Origin: AP-15 sp963812675
GTDB taxonomy: Bacteria > Pseudomonadota > Alphaproteobacteria > ATCC43930 > CGMCC-115725
Length of the DNA: 64,000 bases
NCBI GenBank assembly: GCA_963812675.1
Contig: CAWEWR010000022.1
Location: 81,686-145,685 of the forward strand
Reading direction: 5' to 3'
The position numbers and the translations under genes are program-made. Positions 1 to 8,837 of the stretch are shown here, piece after piece. Numbering within the stretch: position 1 is the stretch's first letter; every line of letters starts with the position of its first letter. The notes under the pieces were generated by a model. It was given only the letters and a program-made list of their open reading frames with translations, made no database searches and was not told the DNA's origin.

Positions 1-249
1 ATCTTCGGGAAGACGGAGCCGCTCCCAGGTGTTGCCGCGATTGGCGCTGCGATAAGCACCCTTCGTGCTGCCGACATAGACGACATCGGGATTTTCCGGA
101 TGCACCGTGATCGCGTGGACATCGGCGTCTTCCGGCAAACCGTTGGTCAGATGCTCCCACCGGTTGTCGCCTGCAGCCTGGCGGAAGATGCCACCGGCCG
201 TTGCCCCCATCGATCGCGCCGTACCGGCATAGACATGAGTGCTCGCCAT
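1..249 (-). CDS. BNR/sialidase-like beta-propeller protein, N-terminal part
   Basis: Only the first 83 residues lie in the window; the rest runs off the left edge. The reading begins MASTHVYAGTARS and contains two blades of the kind seen in BNR/Asp-box propellers: GGIFRQ followed by WEHLTNGLP, and VVYVGSTKGAYRS followed by GNTWERL. There is no signal peptide. Two ATG codons stand in tandem (252 and 249) behind GGGAGGAG; the second is better spaced and is chosen here. Proteins of this build are often annotated as glycosyl hydrolases or photosystem-assembly-like factors, but the fold alone does not give a substrate, and none is assigned. Confidence 0.7.
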   Translation of the reverse strand, partial: MASTHVYAGTARSMGATAGGIFRQAAGDNRWEHLTNGLPEDADVHAITVHPENPDVVYVGSTKGAYRSANRGNTWERLRLPED

Positions 250-320
250 CATTCTCCTCCCTCGCCTGGATTGCCGCGGCGATCATACCCCTCTATTAGA
301 GCTTGTCACAAAGCTTTAGG

Positions 321-374
321 TGCCCCCACCCTAACCCTCCCCCGCTCGCGGGGGAGGGAACGGGAGAGGGCTTT
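321..374. repeat. GC-rich palindromic intergenic element, copy A
   Basis: A short element whose 24-base core at 335-358 is a near-perfect palindrome, CCCTCCCCCGC followed by GCGGGGGAGGG around a 2-base centre. It lies between the propeller gene and the aldo/keto reductase. The same core occurs at 13760-13783 inside polA, and close relatives occur near 3.4, 32.5 and 41.0 kb. It could form a strong RNA hairpin in the leader of the downstream gene. Confidence 0.75.
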
Positions 375-391
375 AACCACCGGAGAGATCG

Positions 392-1393
392 ATGAGCGGC
401 ACAGCGATCACGGAGCGGCGGAGGCTCGGCAAGGCGGGACCGGAGGTCTCGGCGGTCGGGCTCGGCTGCATGTCTTTGTCCGGCGTTTACGGTACGAGCG
501 ACGATGAGGCCGGGGTCCGGCTGATCCGTCGGGCGATCGAGCTCGGGGTCGATCATTTCGACAGCTCGGACATGTATGGCTGGGGTCAGAACGAGGAGCT
601 GCTCGGCCGGGCATTGAAGGGCCGCCGCAACGGCGTCGTGATCGCCACCAAATTCGGCCAGACGCGCCGTCCGGGCGGCGCCAACGGCGTCGACGGCAGT
701 CCCGCTTATGTTGCCCAGGCGTGCGACGCGAGCCTCAAGCGCCTCGGGGTCGATGTCATCGATCTTTATTACCAGCACCGGGTAGATCCGGCGGTCCCGG
801 TCGAGGAGACCGTCGGCGCGATGTCGCGGCTCGTCGAGCGAGGCAAAGTGCGCTTTCTCGGCCTCTGCGAAGCCCGGCCAGAGCGCATCCGGCGGGCCCA
901 TTCCACTCACCCGATCGCCGCCGTGCAGAGCGAATTCTCGCTGCTCTACCGGGAAGAGGCGACCGAGACGCGCGAGCTCACCCGCGACTTGGGCATCGCC
1001 TTTGTCGCTTACGCGCCGCTCGGCCGCGGTCTGCTGACCGGCGGGGTCCCCGATCTCGGAAATTTGGCCGAGGGCGACACCCGCGGACGCCACCCCCGGT
1101 TCATGGGCGACAACTTCGCCAAAAACCGCGAGCTGGTGCAACGTATCGAGGCAATTGCCCAAGAAAAAGGCTGCACCCCCGCGCAGCTCTGCCTGGCTTG
1201 GCTCCTAACGCAAGGCCCCGACGTGATCCCGATCCCAGGCACCAAGCGCACCGAACGGCTGGAGGAAAATCTCGACGCGATGCGGGTGCATTTGACCGAG
1301 GCCGATGTCGATCGCATCTCGACAGCGATCCCGATCGGCGCCGCCGCCGGCACCCGCTACCCCGAAGGCGGAATGCGGGGCGTCTATATCTGA
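392..1393 (+). CDS. Aldo/keto reductase
   Basis: A 333-residue NAD(P)H-dependent oxidoreductase of the aldo/keto reductase superfamily, closest in style to the YajO/Tas and AKR13 groups. The catalytic tetrad is visible: Asp57 and Tyr62 in HFDSSDMYG, Lys87 in VIATKFG and His129 in LYYQHR. The C-terminal nucleotide-binding signature PIPGTKRTERLEEN is present. It is full length and cytoplasmic. The start follows GGAGAG by a few bases. The physiological carbonyl substrate cannot be read from sequence. It stands alone, 63 bases before a VOC-family gene in the same direction, and the two may be cotranscribed. Confidence 0.9.
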   Translation: MSGTAITERRRLGKAGPEVSAVGLGCMSLSGVYGTSDDEAGVRLIRRAIELGVDHFDSSDMYGWGQNEELLGRALKGRRNGVVIATKFGQTRRPGGANGVDGSPAYVAQACDASLKRLGVDVIDLYYQHRVDPAVPVEETVGAMSRLVERGKVRFLGLCEARPERIRRAHSTHPIAAVQSEFSLLYREEATETRELTRDLGIAFVAYAPLGRGLLTGGVPDLGNLAEGDTRGRHPRFMGDNFAKNRELVQRIEAIAQEKGCTPAQLCLAWLLTQGPDVIPIPGTKRTERLEENLDAMRVHLTEADVDRISTAIPIGAAAGTRYPEGGMRGVYI

Positions 1394-1456
1394 GGTTGCC
1401 CGTTACCGGCTGGATCGCATAAACTGCGGTGATCTAACAAGGGAAGTGAGGCGAGC

Positions 1457-1975
1457 ATGGCGTCACCGACAAAGCTGTCGCACATCGTGCTGCAGACTAA
1501 CCGCCGGCGCGAGATGATCGACTGGTACTGTACGGTGCTCGGGGCCGAGATACTTTACGAAGCCGAGCGCATCTCGTTCATCAGTTATGACGACGAGCAT
1601 CACCGGGTCGCCTTCCTCGATCCCGGGCCGCTGACGGAGCGGCAGCCGGACGCGGCGGGCCTCAATCACGTCGCGTTCACCTATGGCGGGCTCGACGATC
1701 TGATCGACAATTATCAGCGGCTCAAGGAGCTCGGCATCCGCCCGCATCGTTGCGTCAATCATGGCGTGACGACGTCGATGTACTACCATGATCCCGACCA
1801 CAACCAGGTCGAGCTGCTGGTCGACAATTTCGCGACGGCGGCCGATGGGCAAGCTTATATGCGGGGTCGCTCGACCGCCGACAAGAACCCAGTCGGCATC
1901 GTCTATGATCCGGAAGAGCTAGTCGAGCGCGTACACGCCGGTCTGCGCGTCGAGGAGCTCGCCTCGATAAACTGA
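1457..1975 (+). CDS. VOC-family (glyoxalase/extradiol dioxygenase fold) protein
   Basis: A 172-residue protein with the paired beta-alpha-beta-beta-beta modules of the vicinal oxygen chelate superfamily. Likely metal ligands are His9 (LSHIVLQT), His71 (LNHVAF) and Glu119 (DHNQVELLVD). The layout resembles catechol-2,3-dioxygenase-like single-domain proteins rather than glyoxalase I. The start is preceded by AGGGAAGTGAGG. The gene converges on the FAD oxidoreductase with one base between the two stop codons, so the pair must share or lack a terminator. The substrate is unknown; an aromatic-compound role fits the oxidative genes nearby but is only inferred. Confidence 0.85.
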   Translation: MASPTKLSHIVLQTNRRREMIDWYCTVLGAEILYEAERISFISYDDEHHRVAFLDPGPLTERQPDAAGLNHVAFTYGGLDDLIDNYQRLKELGIRPHRCVNHGVTTSMYYHDPDHNQVELLVDNFATAADGQAYMRGRSTADKNPVGIVYDPEELVERVHAGLRVEELASIN

Positions 1976-1976
1976 C

Positions 1977-3308
1977 TCAGCTTGCGAGCGGGTGGGGTCG
2001 CGGGTTCGAGCCGTCGGTAAACCGGGACAGGCGGAACGGCGCCGGGTCGACCAGGGTCGGGTCACCGGCGACCATATCGGCCGCCAGCTTGCCGGCGCCG
2101 GGGCCGATGCCGAAGCCGTGGCCGGAGAACCCGGTGGCTATGAAGAAGCCAGGCAGGCTCACCACCGGTGAGATGACCGGTATCGCATCCGGCATGACGT
2201 CGATCATGCCGCCCCAGCTCTCGGCGACCACCGCATTTCGGAACACCGGGAAGGCCTCGGCGGTGGCGGCGCGCGCCCGATCGACGACGAACTGGTCGGG
2301 CTCCGGATCGAGCACGCGCATCGCCTCGAACGGCGATGCCTCGTCCAGGCCCCAACGCCGCGGGGTGCGCCATTCCTCGACCCAGCGGCGGCCGACGCGG
2401 AACCGCAACTTCTTCCAGTGCAGCCGCACTGCGGGCAAATAATCGAAGAACAGCCGACAATTATCGGGCACGAGATCGATCGTCCGAACTCCGAGGGTCG
2501 CGACGGTGTAACCGCCGTCCATCCGTTTGCGAAATCCGAAGAGGCCTCCCGATGCCGAGATTTCCGGGCCGCCTTCGAGCGGCTGAGTGCGCATGACCGT
2601 CGCCAGCACTTTGAGCTGCGGCAGTTCGATGCCGAGATTGCCGCAGAACAGCCGGCACCATGCGCCGCCGGCGAGTACGACCTTGTCGCAGGAGATGCGG
2701 CCCTTCTCGGTCACCACCGCCGAGACGCGCCCGCCTGCTGTTTCGATGCCGCGTGCGGCGCATTGCGTCACGATCGCCGCGCCGTGCCGCCGCGCCGCCT
2801 CGGCGATCGCCGGAGCCGCCCTCTGCGGCTCGGCCTTGCCGTCGCTGGCGGTGTAGAGGGCGCCGGTCCACTTGCCGGTCAAACCGGGCATCAGCTCCGC
2901 CGTTTCAGCCCGGCTGAGGATGCGGGTGTCGAGCTGATATTGGCGGGCATGCTCGAGCCAGGATTCGAGCTGCCCTAGCTCGGCCTGAGTCTCGGCCAGA
3001 TACATGATGCCGGCTTGGCGGAAACCGGTCTCGGCCTCGACCAACTCGTTCATGCCTTGCCAGAGCCGCAGGCTCTCGATCATCAGCGGCAATTCGCGCG
3101 GATCGCGCCCCATCTTGCGGCACCAGCCCCAATTACGGCTCGACTGCTCGCCGGCAATGTGCCCCTTCTCGCACAGGACCGTGCGGACCCCCTTCTGCGC
3201 CAGGAACAACGCCGTGCTGGTGCCGATGATGCCGCCGCCGATGATCACGACATCGGCCTGCGCCGGCAGCACCTCGTCGGAACGTACCGGATCGACCCGC
3301 GGCGCCAT
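1977..3308 (-). CDS. FAD-dependent oxidoreductase, DAO family
   Basis: A 443-residue flavoprotein of the D-amino-acid oxidase/DadA/sarcosine oxidase type. The dinucleotide-binding fingerprint GGGIIGTSTALFLAQ is near residue 25 and ends in an acidic residue that would contact the ribose (VLCEKG). ARGIETAGGRVSAVVT is the second FAD-contact region, and the C-terminal motif GFSGHGFGIGPGAGKLAADM closes the FAD site. There is no signal peptide. ATG at 3308 is chosen; a GTG three codons upstream is possible. The substrate is probably a secondary or tertiary amine or an amino acid, as in the family, but no neighbour identifies it. Confidence 0.88.
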   Translation of the reverse strand: MAPRVDPVRSDEVLPAQADVVIIGGGIIGTSTALFLAQKGVRTVLCEKGHIAGEQSSRNWGWCRKMGRDPRELPLMIESLRLWQGMNELVEAETGFRQAGIMYLAETQAELGQLESWLEHARQYQLDTRILSRAETAELMPGLTGKWTGALYTASDGKAEPQRAAPAIAEAARRHGAAIVTQCAARGIETAGGRVSAVVTEKGRISCDKVVLAGGAWCRLFCGNLGIELPQLKVLATVMRTQPLEGGPEISASGGLFGFRKRMDGGYTVATLGVRTIDLVPDNCRLFFDYLPAVRLHWKKLRFRVGRRWVEEWRTPRRWGLDEASPFEAMRVLDPEPDQFVVDRARAATAEAFPVFRNAVVAESWGGMIDVMPDAIPVISPVVSLPGFFIATGFSGHGFGIGPGAGKLAADMVAGDPTLVDPAPFRLSRFTDGSNPRPHPLAS

Positions 3309-3320
3309 CGCTCTCACACG

Positions 3321-3463
3321 ACGGCCCCTCTCCGCCCTTCAGGGGGGAGAGGGAGGGGCCCGCGCCGGCGGCGTGGGAAGGTGAGGTGGGCGGGGCCGCA
3401 GATCAGCACGCCGGCCCCCTCACCCTGCCCTCGCCCGCGGCCGGCGGGGGCGAGGGTTAAATT
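3321..3463. repeat. GC-rich palindromic intergenic elements, copy B (two hairpins)
   Basis: Between the FAD oxidoreductase start and the serine hydrolase stop lie two hairpin-forming segments: GGCCCCTCTCCGCCC with its partner around 3321-3360, and GCCCTCGCCCGCGG with a GGCGGGGGCGAGGG partner around 3425-3460. They share the CCCTC/GAGGG composition of the other intergenic palindromes but are more degenerate. Confidence 0.6.
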
Positions 3464-3497
3464 GTGGCTGGTGTACATAGGCAAACCACCCGATAAC

Positions 3498-4610
3498 TTA
3501 ATCGATCGCGGCGTGCACGAGGTTGGCAACGCGGTCGAGCCGGGCGGTGTGCCACGGATCGGGTGACATGAAGTTCGTGATGTAGGTGAATGAGACGCCG
3601 CTCGTCGGGTCGGCCCACGAATATGACGTGCCGGCGCCGCCATGCCCGAAGGTCTCCGGCGCGCCGATCGTGCCGAGGCCGCGGATGCGGTCGCTGTCGC
3701 CGCGGACATGCGGGCCGAGGCCACGGTGCATCGGAATGCCGCCCATCGCGTCGTCGCCGCGGTCGCCGGTGTGGCTGCGCGTCACGTAGCTCACCAGCCG
3801 CGGCGACAGCAGCCGCACATCCCCGAGCCGGCCGCGCCCCAGCAGCATCTGGTAGAAAGCCGCCATCCCGCGTGCGGTCGCATAGCCGCCGCCGCTCGGC
3901 ATTCCCGCCGCCTTGAACTCCGCGGAATTGTCGCGCGGCTCCGGCGCATAGGTGTCGGCGCAACGCTCCTGTTCGCTCGGCGGGACACCGACAAAGATGT
4001 CCTTCGCGAGCCCGAGCGGCGCCAACACCTTGTCCCGGATCACGTCGCGATAGTCCTGCCCGGTCACCGCCTCGATGACCATCGCCTGGGTCAAATGCGC
4101 GGCGCGCGGGTGGTATTGCAGCCGCGTCCCGGGCGTCCAGTCGAGCGAGAAGTCGCAGACTTCGGCGCGCATCCGCGCGTGATCGGTCTAGGTCGCTTTG
4201 GTCACATCGCCGCTCGGAAAGCCGCCCTGATGGGTCATGACCTGATGCAGGGTGATCTCGCCCTTGCCGCGGCTCGCGAACTCCGGCAGGTGATCGGCAA
4301 TCCGGTCCATGAAGGAGAGCTTGCCTTCCTCGATCAAGGTCCACACCGCGCAGCTCGTCAGCACCTTGGTCTGGCTGAACAGCAGGAAAAGTGTGTCACC
4401 CGTTGCCGACAGGTTCCGGCCCTCGGTCTTCGAATTGCCATAGGTGCGGAACAGCGCGAGCTTGCCGTGACGCGCCAGCGCGATCTGTGCGCCGGGGTAC
4501 AGGTCTTCCTCGATATGCTGGCGGATCAGCCGATCGAGATGCTGCAGCGGCGTCGCGGCAAAACCGAGGCTCGCCAGGTCGGCGGAGGGCAGCGGATAAG
4601 CATCGGGCAT
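3498..4610 (-). pseudogene. Serine hydrolase (beta-lactamase/EstB type), interrupted by an in-frame amber codon
   Basis: A class C beta-lactamase-like esterase reads from ATG at 4610 (MPDAYPLPSADL, behind GTGAGGAG) to a TGA at 3498, about 370 residues, the normal size for the family. One TAG at 4188-4190 splits it in the same frame: upstream it ends SGDVTKAT, downstream it continues TDHARMRAEVCDFSLDW without any shift. The nucleophile motif SQTK (SxxK) lies in the first part; the Tyr motif (LQYHPRAAH) and the HGGAG motif that replaces KTG lie in the second. The simplest explanation is a TGG-to-TAG change. A second start at 4172 could make only a fragment without the nucleophile. Sequencing error or suppression remain possible. 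Confidence 0.8.
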
Positions 4611-4746
4611 GATGGTCTCCTCACAAGGTCCTGCTGGGATGCTACATGACCGCGCGCGGTTGTGGGAGGGGCATCCATGCTTCCGATAGGCGGGAGGGGA
4701 GGTTCGGCGTAAGATCACGCCGCAGTTGCTTCCCGGGGAGGACGAA

Positions 4747-5950
4747 ATGCGCGAAGCCGTCATCGTATCGACCGCCCGCACGCCGATCGGCAGGGCTTAT
4801 CGCGGTGCTTTCAACGACACGCAGGCGCAGGCACTCGCCGGCCACGTGGTTGCCGAGGCGGTGCGGCGCGCCGGGGTCGATCCGGCCGAAGTCGAGGATG
4901 TCGTGCTTGGCGCGGCGCTGCAGCAAGGGTCCAGCGGCTTCAATCTGGCCCGACAAGCGGCGGTCCGGGCCGGGCTGCCGATCTCGGTCCCGGGGATGAC
5001 AATCGATCGACAATGTTCCTCAGGGTTGATGGCGATCGCAACCGCCGCGAAACAGATCGCGGATGACGGAATGGAAATCGCTGTTGGCGGCGGGGTCGAG
5101 TCGATCTCGCTGGTCCAGAACAACAAGCGCAACGACTACCGCACGCAAGATCCGTGGCTGGTCGAGCACCGGCCGGATCTTTACATGACGATGATCGAGA
5201 CAGCCGAGATCGTCGCCGAGCGATACCAGGTTACCCGCGACGCACAGGACGAATATGCCCTGCAGTCCCAGCAACGCACAGCGGCGGCTCAGAACGTCGG
5301 GACGTCTCGATCAGGAGATCGCTCCGTTGCCCTCGATCATGCGGGTCGAAAACCGCGAGACCGGCGAGATCTCCGACGCCCCGGTGACACTCGAAAAGGA
5401 TGAAGGCAACCGGCCATCGACGACCCTGGCGGCGTTGACCGCGTTGAAACCGGTATTCCGCGACGGGCAGACCATCAAAGAGGGCCGCTTCATCACGGCG
5501 GGAAATGCCTCCCAGCTATCCGACGGCGCATCCGCGTCGCTGTTGATGGAGGCAAAGGAGGCTGAACGCCGCGGGCTGCAGCCGCTCGGCGCCTATCGCG
5601 GTATTGCGGTCGCCGGCTGCGCGCCGGACGAGATGGGGATCGGCCCGGTCTTCGCCGTTCCAAAGCTGTTGCGGCAGCACGGGCTCAGGGTCGAGGATAT
5701 CGGGCTCTGGGAGCTCAACGAGGCGTTCGCGGTGCAAGCTCTCTACTGCCGCAACCGGCTCGGCATCGATCCCGAGTGGTACAACGTCGACGGTGGCGCC
5801 ATCTCGATCGGTCACCCTTACGGGATGTCCGGCGCGCGCATGGTCGGCCACGCGTTGATCGAGGGTAAGCGCCGCGGGGTTCGCTATGTTGTCGTCACGA
5901 TGTGCGTCGGCGGCGGCATGGGCGCGGCCGGGCTGTTCGAGGTCTTGTGA
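4747..5950 (+). pseudogene. Thiolase (acetyl-CoA acyltransferase), frameshifted
   Basis: A thiolase-superfamily gene starting at ATG 4747 behind GGGGAGGA. The acyl-accepting Cys is in QCSSGLMAI, the His in ISIGHPYGMSG and the second Cys in CVGGGMGAAGLFE, so all catalytic residues exist in the DNA. They lie in two frames, however: the first runs to 5403 and the second takes over near 5292. The protein reads normally to RTAAAQ and resumes as TSGRLDQEIAPLPS; one extra base after the CAG codon around 5291-5294 explains the break. The intact product would be about 400 residues, catalysing thiolysis or Claisen condensation of acyl-CoAs. A sequencing error would restore it. Confidence 0.85.
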
Positions 5951-6080
5951 GACCTGTTGCCGCGCGAACACTGCTGTTCGCCAGCAGCGCCAAGACAATT
6001 AGAAAATTAACGACGAATATCGGTCTAATACGAACCAAAAGCTGATATCTTCATTTAGCACCTATGAGGCACGAACCCTT

Positions 6081-6806
6081 ATGGGATTTACTAAATGGCT
6101 GATCACTGCTTTGGTTGCGACACAGGCAATTACTGTACATGCAATTGCGGGTGAGCGGGCGGGCTTGCGCGACGCTTCGGCCGTGCCCGGCAAATTCACC
6201 CATTCGGGCCGTCCGGCGGCCAGGAACGCGGATGCGACGGCGCCGCTCGACCGGGTGGCGAGCGCGGTGGATGGAGCGGAGTTGAGCCACGGAAGCGACA
6301 TGGCCATGTGGCGCCCGGATCCGTCCGGACCGCAAGGGCCGATGCAGGTCAGCGAGGCGGCGGCCACCGATGTCGGCGGCGGGGACCGATTTGATGCATT
6401 GCAGAACCGCGTAATAGGAAGAGCTTATCTACTACAGCTGTACGGGCGGTACGGCAATTGGCCCGACGCGATCGCCGCTTACAATTGGGGTCTCGGCAAG
6501 ATGGACGCCTGGGTCAAAGCCGGACGACCTCCCGACCAATTTCTCGTCGGCGTCGCGGTCTATTTGCGGCGCGTCCTCCATGAAAGCGGCCTGTGCGAGG
6601 GTGCCGAGCCCCGCCGGCGCCGGCAAACCAGCGAAGAGCCGAGGGAGCACGCATCGGCGCCGCCGGACTCGCTTGTCTACTCGGCATGTTCCGGACCCGA
6701 CGCTTGGGCCGGAGCATCCGGTTTTGGCGGCGGACCGACTCGATTTTCCCGAAAACTCGACCAGGCGCTGCAGTTGACTTTGCAGCGTGCAGCGCAGGGC
6801 AGGTGA
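6081..6806 (+). CDS. Lytic transglycosylase-like (SLT domain) secreted protein
   Basis: A 241-residue protein with an N-terminal signal sequence (KWLITALVATQAITVHA) and a soluble-lytic-transglycosylase-like domain at about residues 50-170. Features of that fold are a Glu in VDGAELSHGSD as the likely acid catalyst, GPMQVSEAAA and AIAAYNWGLGKMDAW. It would cleave peptidoglycan glycan strands in the periplasm. After about residue 170 the sequence turns Arg/Pro-rich and looks unlike a folded domain, so a frameshift near the 3' end cannot be excluded. The upstream 130 bases are AT-rich and probably hold the promoter. No partner gene suggests a secretion system. Confidence 0.72.
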   Translation: MGFTKWLITALVATQAITVHAIAGERAGLRDASAVPGKFTHSGRPAARNADATAPLDRVASAVDGAELSHGSDMAMWRPDPSGPQGPMQVSEAAATDVGGGDRFDALQNRVIGRAYLLQLYGRYGNWPDAIAAYNWGLGKMDAWVKAGRPPDQFLVGVAVYLRRVLHESGLCEGAEPRRRRQTSEEPREHASAPPDSLVYSACSGPDAWAGASGFGGGPTRFSRKLDQALQLTLQRAAQGR

Positions 6807-6813
6807 TCGGGTA

Positions 6814-6945
6814 TTACGCCGCGAACAGCAAACCCGCGATGCGAAAGGTGATATTCCACAGAAAGAGCGACAACGCGATGTTCGACAGCATCGCCGTGCC
6901 GAAGGGCATTGGCTCTTGCAACCGTGTTATTGTCGCGGGCGCCAT
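6814..6945 (-). CDS. Possible 43-residue membrane peptide
   Basis: A short reading frame MAPATITRLQEPMPFGTAML with a hydrophobic second half (ALSLFLWNITF and AGLLFAA). Its ATG is preceded by a strong ribosome site, GGAGGAG, with four bases between. It lies antisense to nothing else and only 7 bases from the convergent transglycosylase stop. The size and single membrane segment fit a small membrane protein; it belongs to no family I recognise. The good ribosome site is the main support. Confidence 0.4.
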   Translation of the reverse strand: MAPATITRLQEPMPFGTAMLSNIALSLFLWNITFRIAGLLFAA

Positions 6946-7221
6946 CGGGCTCCTCCGGTTGACTCTCGCACGGTAGATCCCGCGCTCGAAGTTCAGGCAG
7001 CAAACATCGTGCCATGCCGTTAAGAGATTGAAACCAACTGCTATGGTCCGTTTCCCGTACATGGCAAGCTGTAAATTCTTCCGACACAAAGGTATGATCA
7101 ACCAGACCGTTCGCTACTGTCTTCCACGTCAACAAATTTGCAATGAAAGTCTGGTAAATCTGCGACTCATCTCCCGTTGCGCGCAACACCGGCCCGGCCT
7201 GTTGACCGTGGAGAAACCGAA

Positions 7222-7569
7222 ATGATGGAGATTTTTCTGATACAGCTGTTGGCTGCGGGCCTTGGCGCACTCAGCACTGCATGGGCCGATTGGTCATATA
7301 ACGGGGCGCGGATTAGTCGGCGCCTTCACGCGTTCTGGGTTGCCGCTTCGATCGCGGTGATTTGCGTGCCGGTCGTGTCTTGGACTTCGATGGTATTCCT
7401 TGGTTCGGGGCTGCTCGGCCAATCAGCCGTCGGCACAATTATCAGCGCGATATTTCTTTGGGTGTATCGAAACCTGCCTAAGCCCCGTCAGGTCCGTAAA
7501 TTTGGGCCGGTCCTCCCCGAGGCCCGTGGAGTGGCCCCATTACCCCCGGCGTCCAGCCTCGATGGGTAA
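7222..7569 (+). CDS. Small inner-membrane protein, unknown function
   Basis: About 115 residues starting MMEIFLIQLLAAGLG. Two or three membrane segments are visible (IFLIQLLAAGLGAL, VAASIAVICVPVV and GTIISAIFLWVYR), followed by a basic and proline-rich tail. A start 15 codons earlier at 7177 is possible but adds a polar stretch; ATG 7222 has GGAG ten bases upstream. No family is recognised. The 270 bases between the 43-residue ORF and this gene show no coding signal. Confidence 0.55.
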   Translation: MMEIFLIQLLAAGLGALSTAWADWSYNGARISRRLHAFWVAASIAVICVPVVSWTSMVFLGSGLLGQSAVGTIISAIFLWVYRNLPKPRQVRKFGPVLPEARGVAPLPPASSLDG

Positions 7570-7598
7570 GGCGCGATGTGGAGCTGTCCGATCTAGGG

Positions 7599-8735
7599 TC
7601 AGCGGCTGCCTTTTGCTGCGACATGCTCGGCTTTTGAAAGGGTCAGCTTTTCGGGGTGAACGATCGTCTTGTTCACTGCCGCACGCGCTGCGCCGAGATT
7701 GGGGAACTCGGCCTCGACACCTTCCCGCTGCAGCACATAGGACGCAGACATGGCCTTGCCGCTTTTTTGGTCGGCGACCGTGCGCTTGATGATCGTCCAG
7801 TGGACGCGGCGGGTGCCACCTGCGTCCGAATCTTCGGTGATGTCCTCGAAACCTCGGTCGACCACCAACTCGAGTGCGTAGAGCTTCTGCTCCGGCTTTC
7901 TCAGCGGAGCCTCCCGACCTCTTCCCGGCGGCCGGCCGCTCGACCGCCGGTCCCGCCGCCCTCGGGCGTCCGAGCCCTGATCCGGTCGACCCGGCGCTCG
8001 CCCACCCGCGCCACTCAGCCCCGCAGCTCCTTCCCGCGGCTGGCGCGGACCATCTCCGCGCGGTTCCCTTGTTCGTGCCGCAGGATCGCGCGGCCGCCGG
8101 TTCCGCGGACGACCCGGCCAAGGCTGCCCGGCCGTCCCAGGTTCAGATTGTGGTGTGCCCTCGGTAACAGCGACGGACCCGTTCGAGCTTCGGCCGACGG
8201 AATCCGCCGGGTGCGCCAGACTTGGTCTGCGCGCCGGCCGGCGGCGCCGACGGCGAGGGCGAGGTGGCTCACCGGCCATCCCGGGTGCAGGCTGAGCCTG
8301 AGTCGCGTCTTCGCCGGGAGCAACCGCCGTCGCGTCTGGCTGACCGCTCTCGTCGACCGGACCATCGCCGCTCACCGGCGATTGTAGCGACGTCTCGCGC
8401 GGCGGCCCGCGGCGGCGATGACGCCGGAATCTCGGCGCCTGGGCATCCCCCCTATCGCCCCCGGCATGGACCTGCGTGTCTTGAACCGCCCCTCCCTCCA
8501 GCGGCGTTGCTTCAGATCGGGTTTGATCCCCTACCGCTGCTCCTGGCGAAGGCGCCGCCGGCGGGGGGCGGCGGCGGCGCCGACGACGGCGGCGCGGCTG
8601 GTCGGGTTCGCCATCTGCCGATGAGGGTCCGGGGGGATTGGCGCCGTCCGGAGCCTCCGCGGCAGTTGCACTCGGCGTTGCGCCCTCTAGACTTGGCGTG
8701 GGAGCGCTTGGCTGATCGTCGGGAGAATGCGGCAT
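7599..8735 (-). CDS. Arg/Pro-rich disordered protein with conserved-looking C-terminal domain
   Basis: A 378-residue protein. The first 275 or so residues are low complexity: Pro, Ala, Gly and acidic stretches broken by runs of eight or nine arginines near residues 49-57 and another run of six near 162-167. The last 90 residues read like a folded domain: KLYALELVVDRGFEDI, RRVHWTIIKRTVADQKSGK and LGAARAAVNKTIVHPEKLTL. The Arg tracts resemble those in nucleic-acid-binding tails such as RNase E or ribosome-associated proteins, which suggests RNA or DNA binding, but that is inference. The shape is reminiscent of uncharacterised rhodospirillal proteins. It is divergent from the dioxygenase gene. 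Confidence 0.6.
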   Translation of the reverse strand: MPHSPDDQPSAPTPSLEGATPSATAAEAPDGANPPGPSSADGEPDQPRRRRRRRRRPPPAAPSPGAAVGDQTRSEATPLEGGAVQDTQVHAGGDRGDAQAPRFRRHRRRGPPRETSLQSPVSGDGPVDESGQPDATAVAPGEDATQAQPAPGMAGEPPRPRRRRRRPARRPSLAHPADSVGRSSNGSVAVTEGTPQSEPGTAGQPWPGRPRNRRPRDPAARTREPRGDGPRQPREGAAGLSGAGGRAPGRPDQGSDARGRRDRRSSGRPPGRGREAPLRKPEQKLYALELVVDRGFEDITEDSDAGGTRRVHWTIIKRTVADQKSGKAMSASYVLQREGVEAEFPNLGAARAAVNKTIVHPEKLTLSKAEHVAAKGSR

Positions 8736-8837
8736 CGGGGCGTTTTCCTCGATCGGCGATATGAATTTCCGGTGACGGTACCACGACCCGCGGAGTGTCG
8801 CGATGTCAACCGTGCAAGATCAAAGTCGGAGCTGGTG

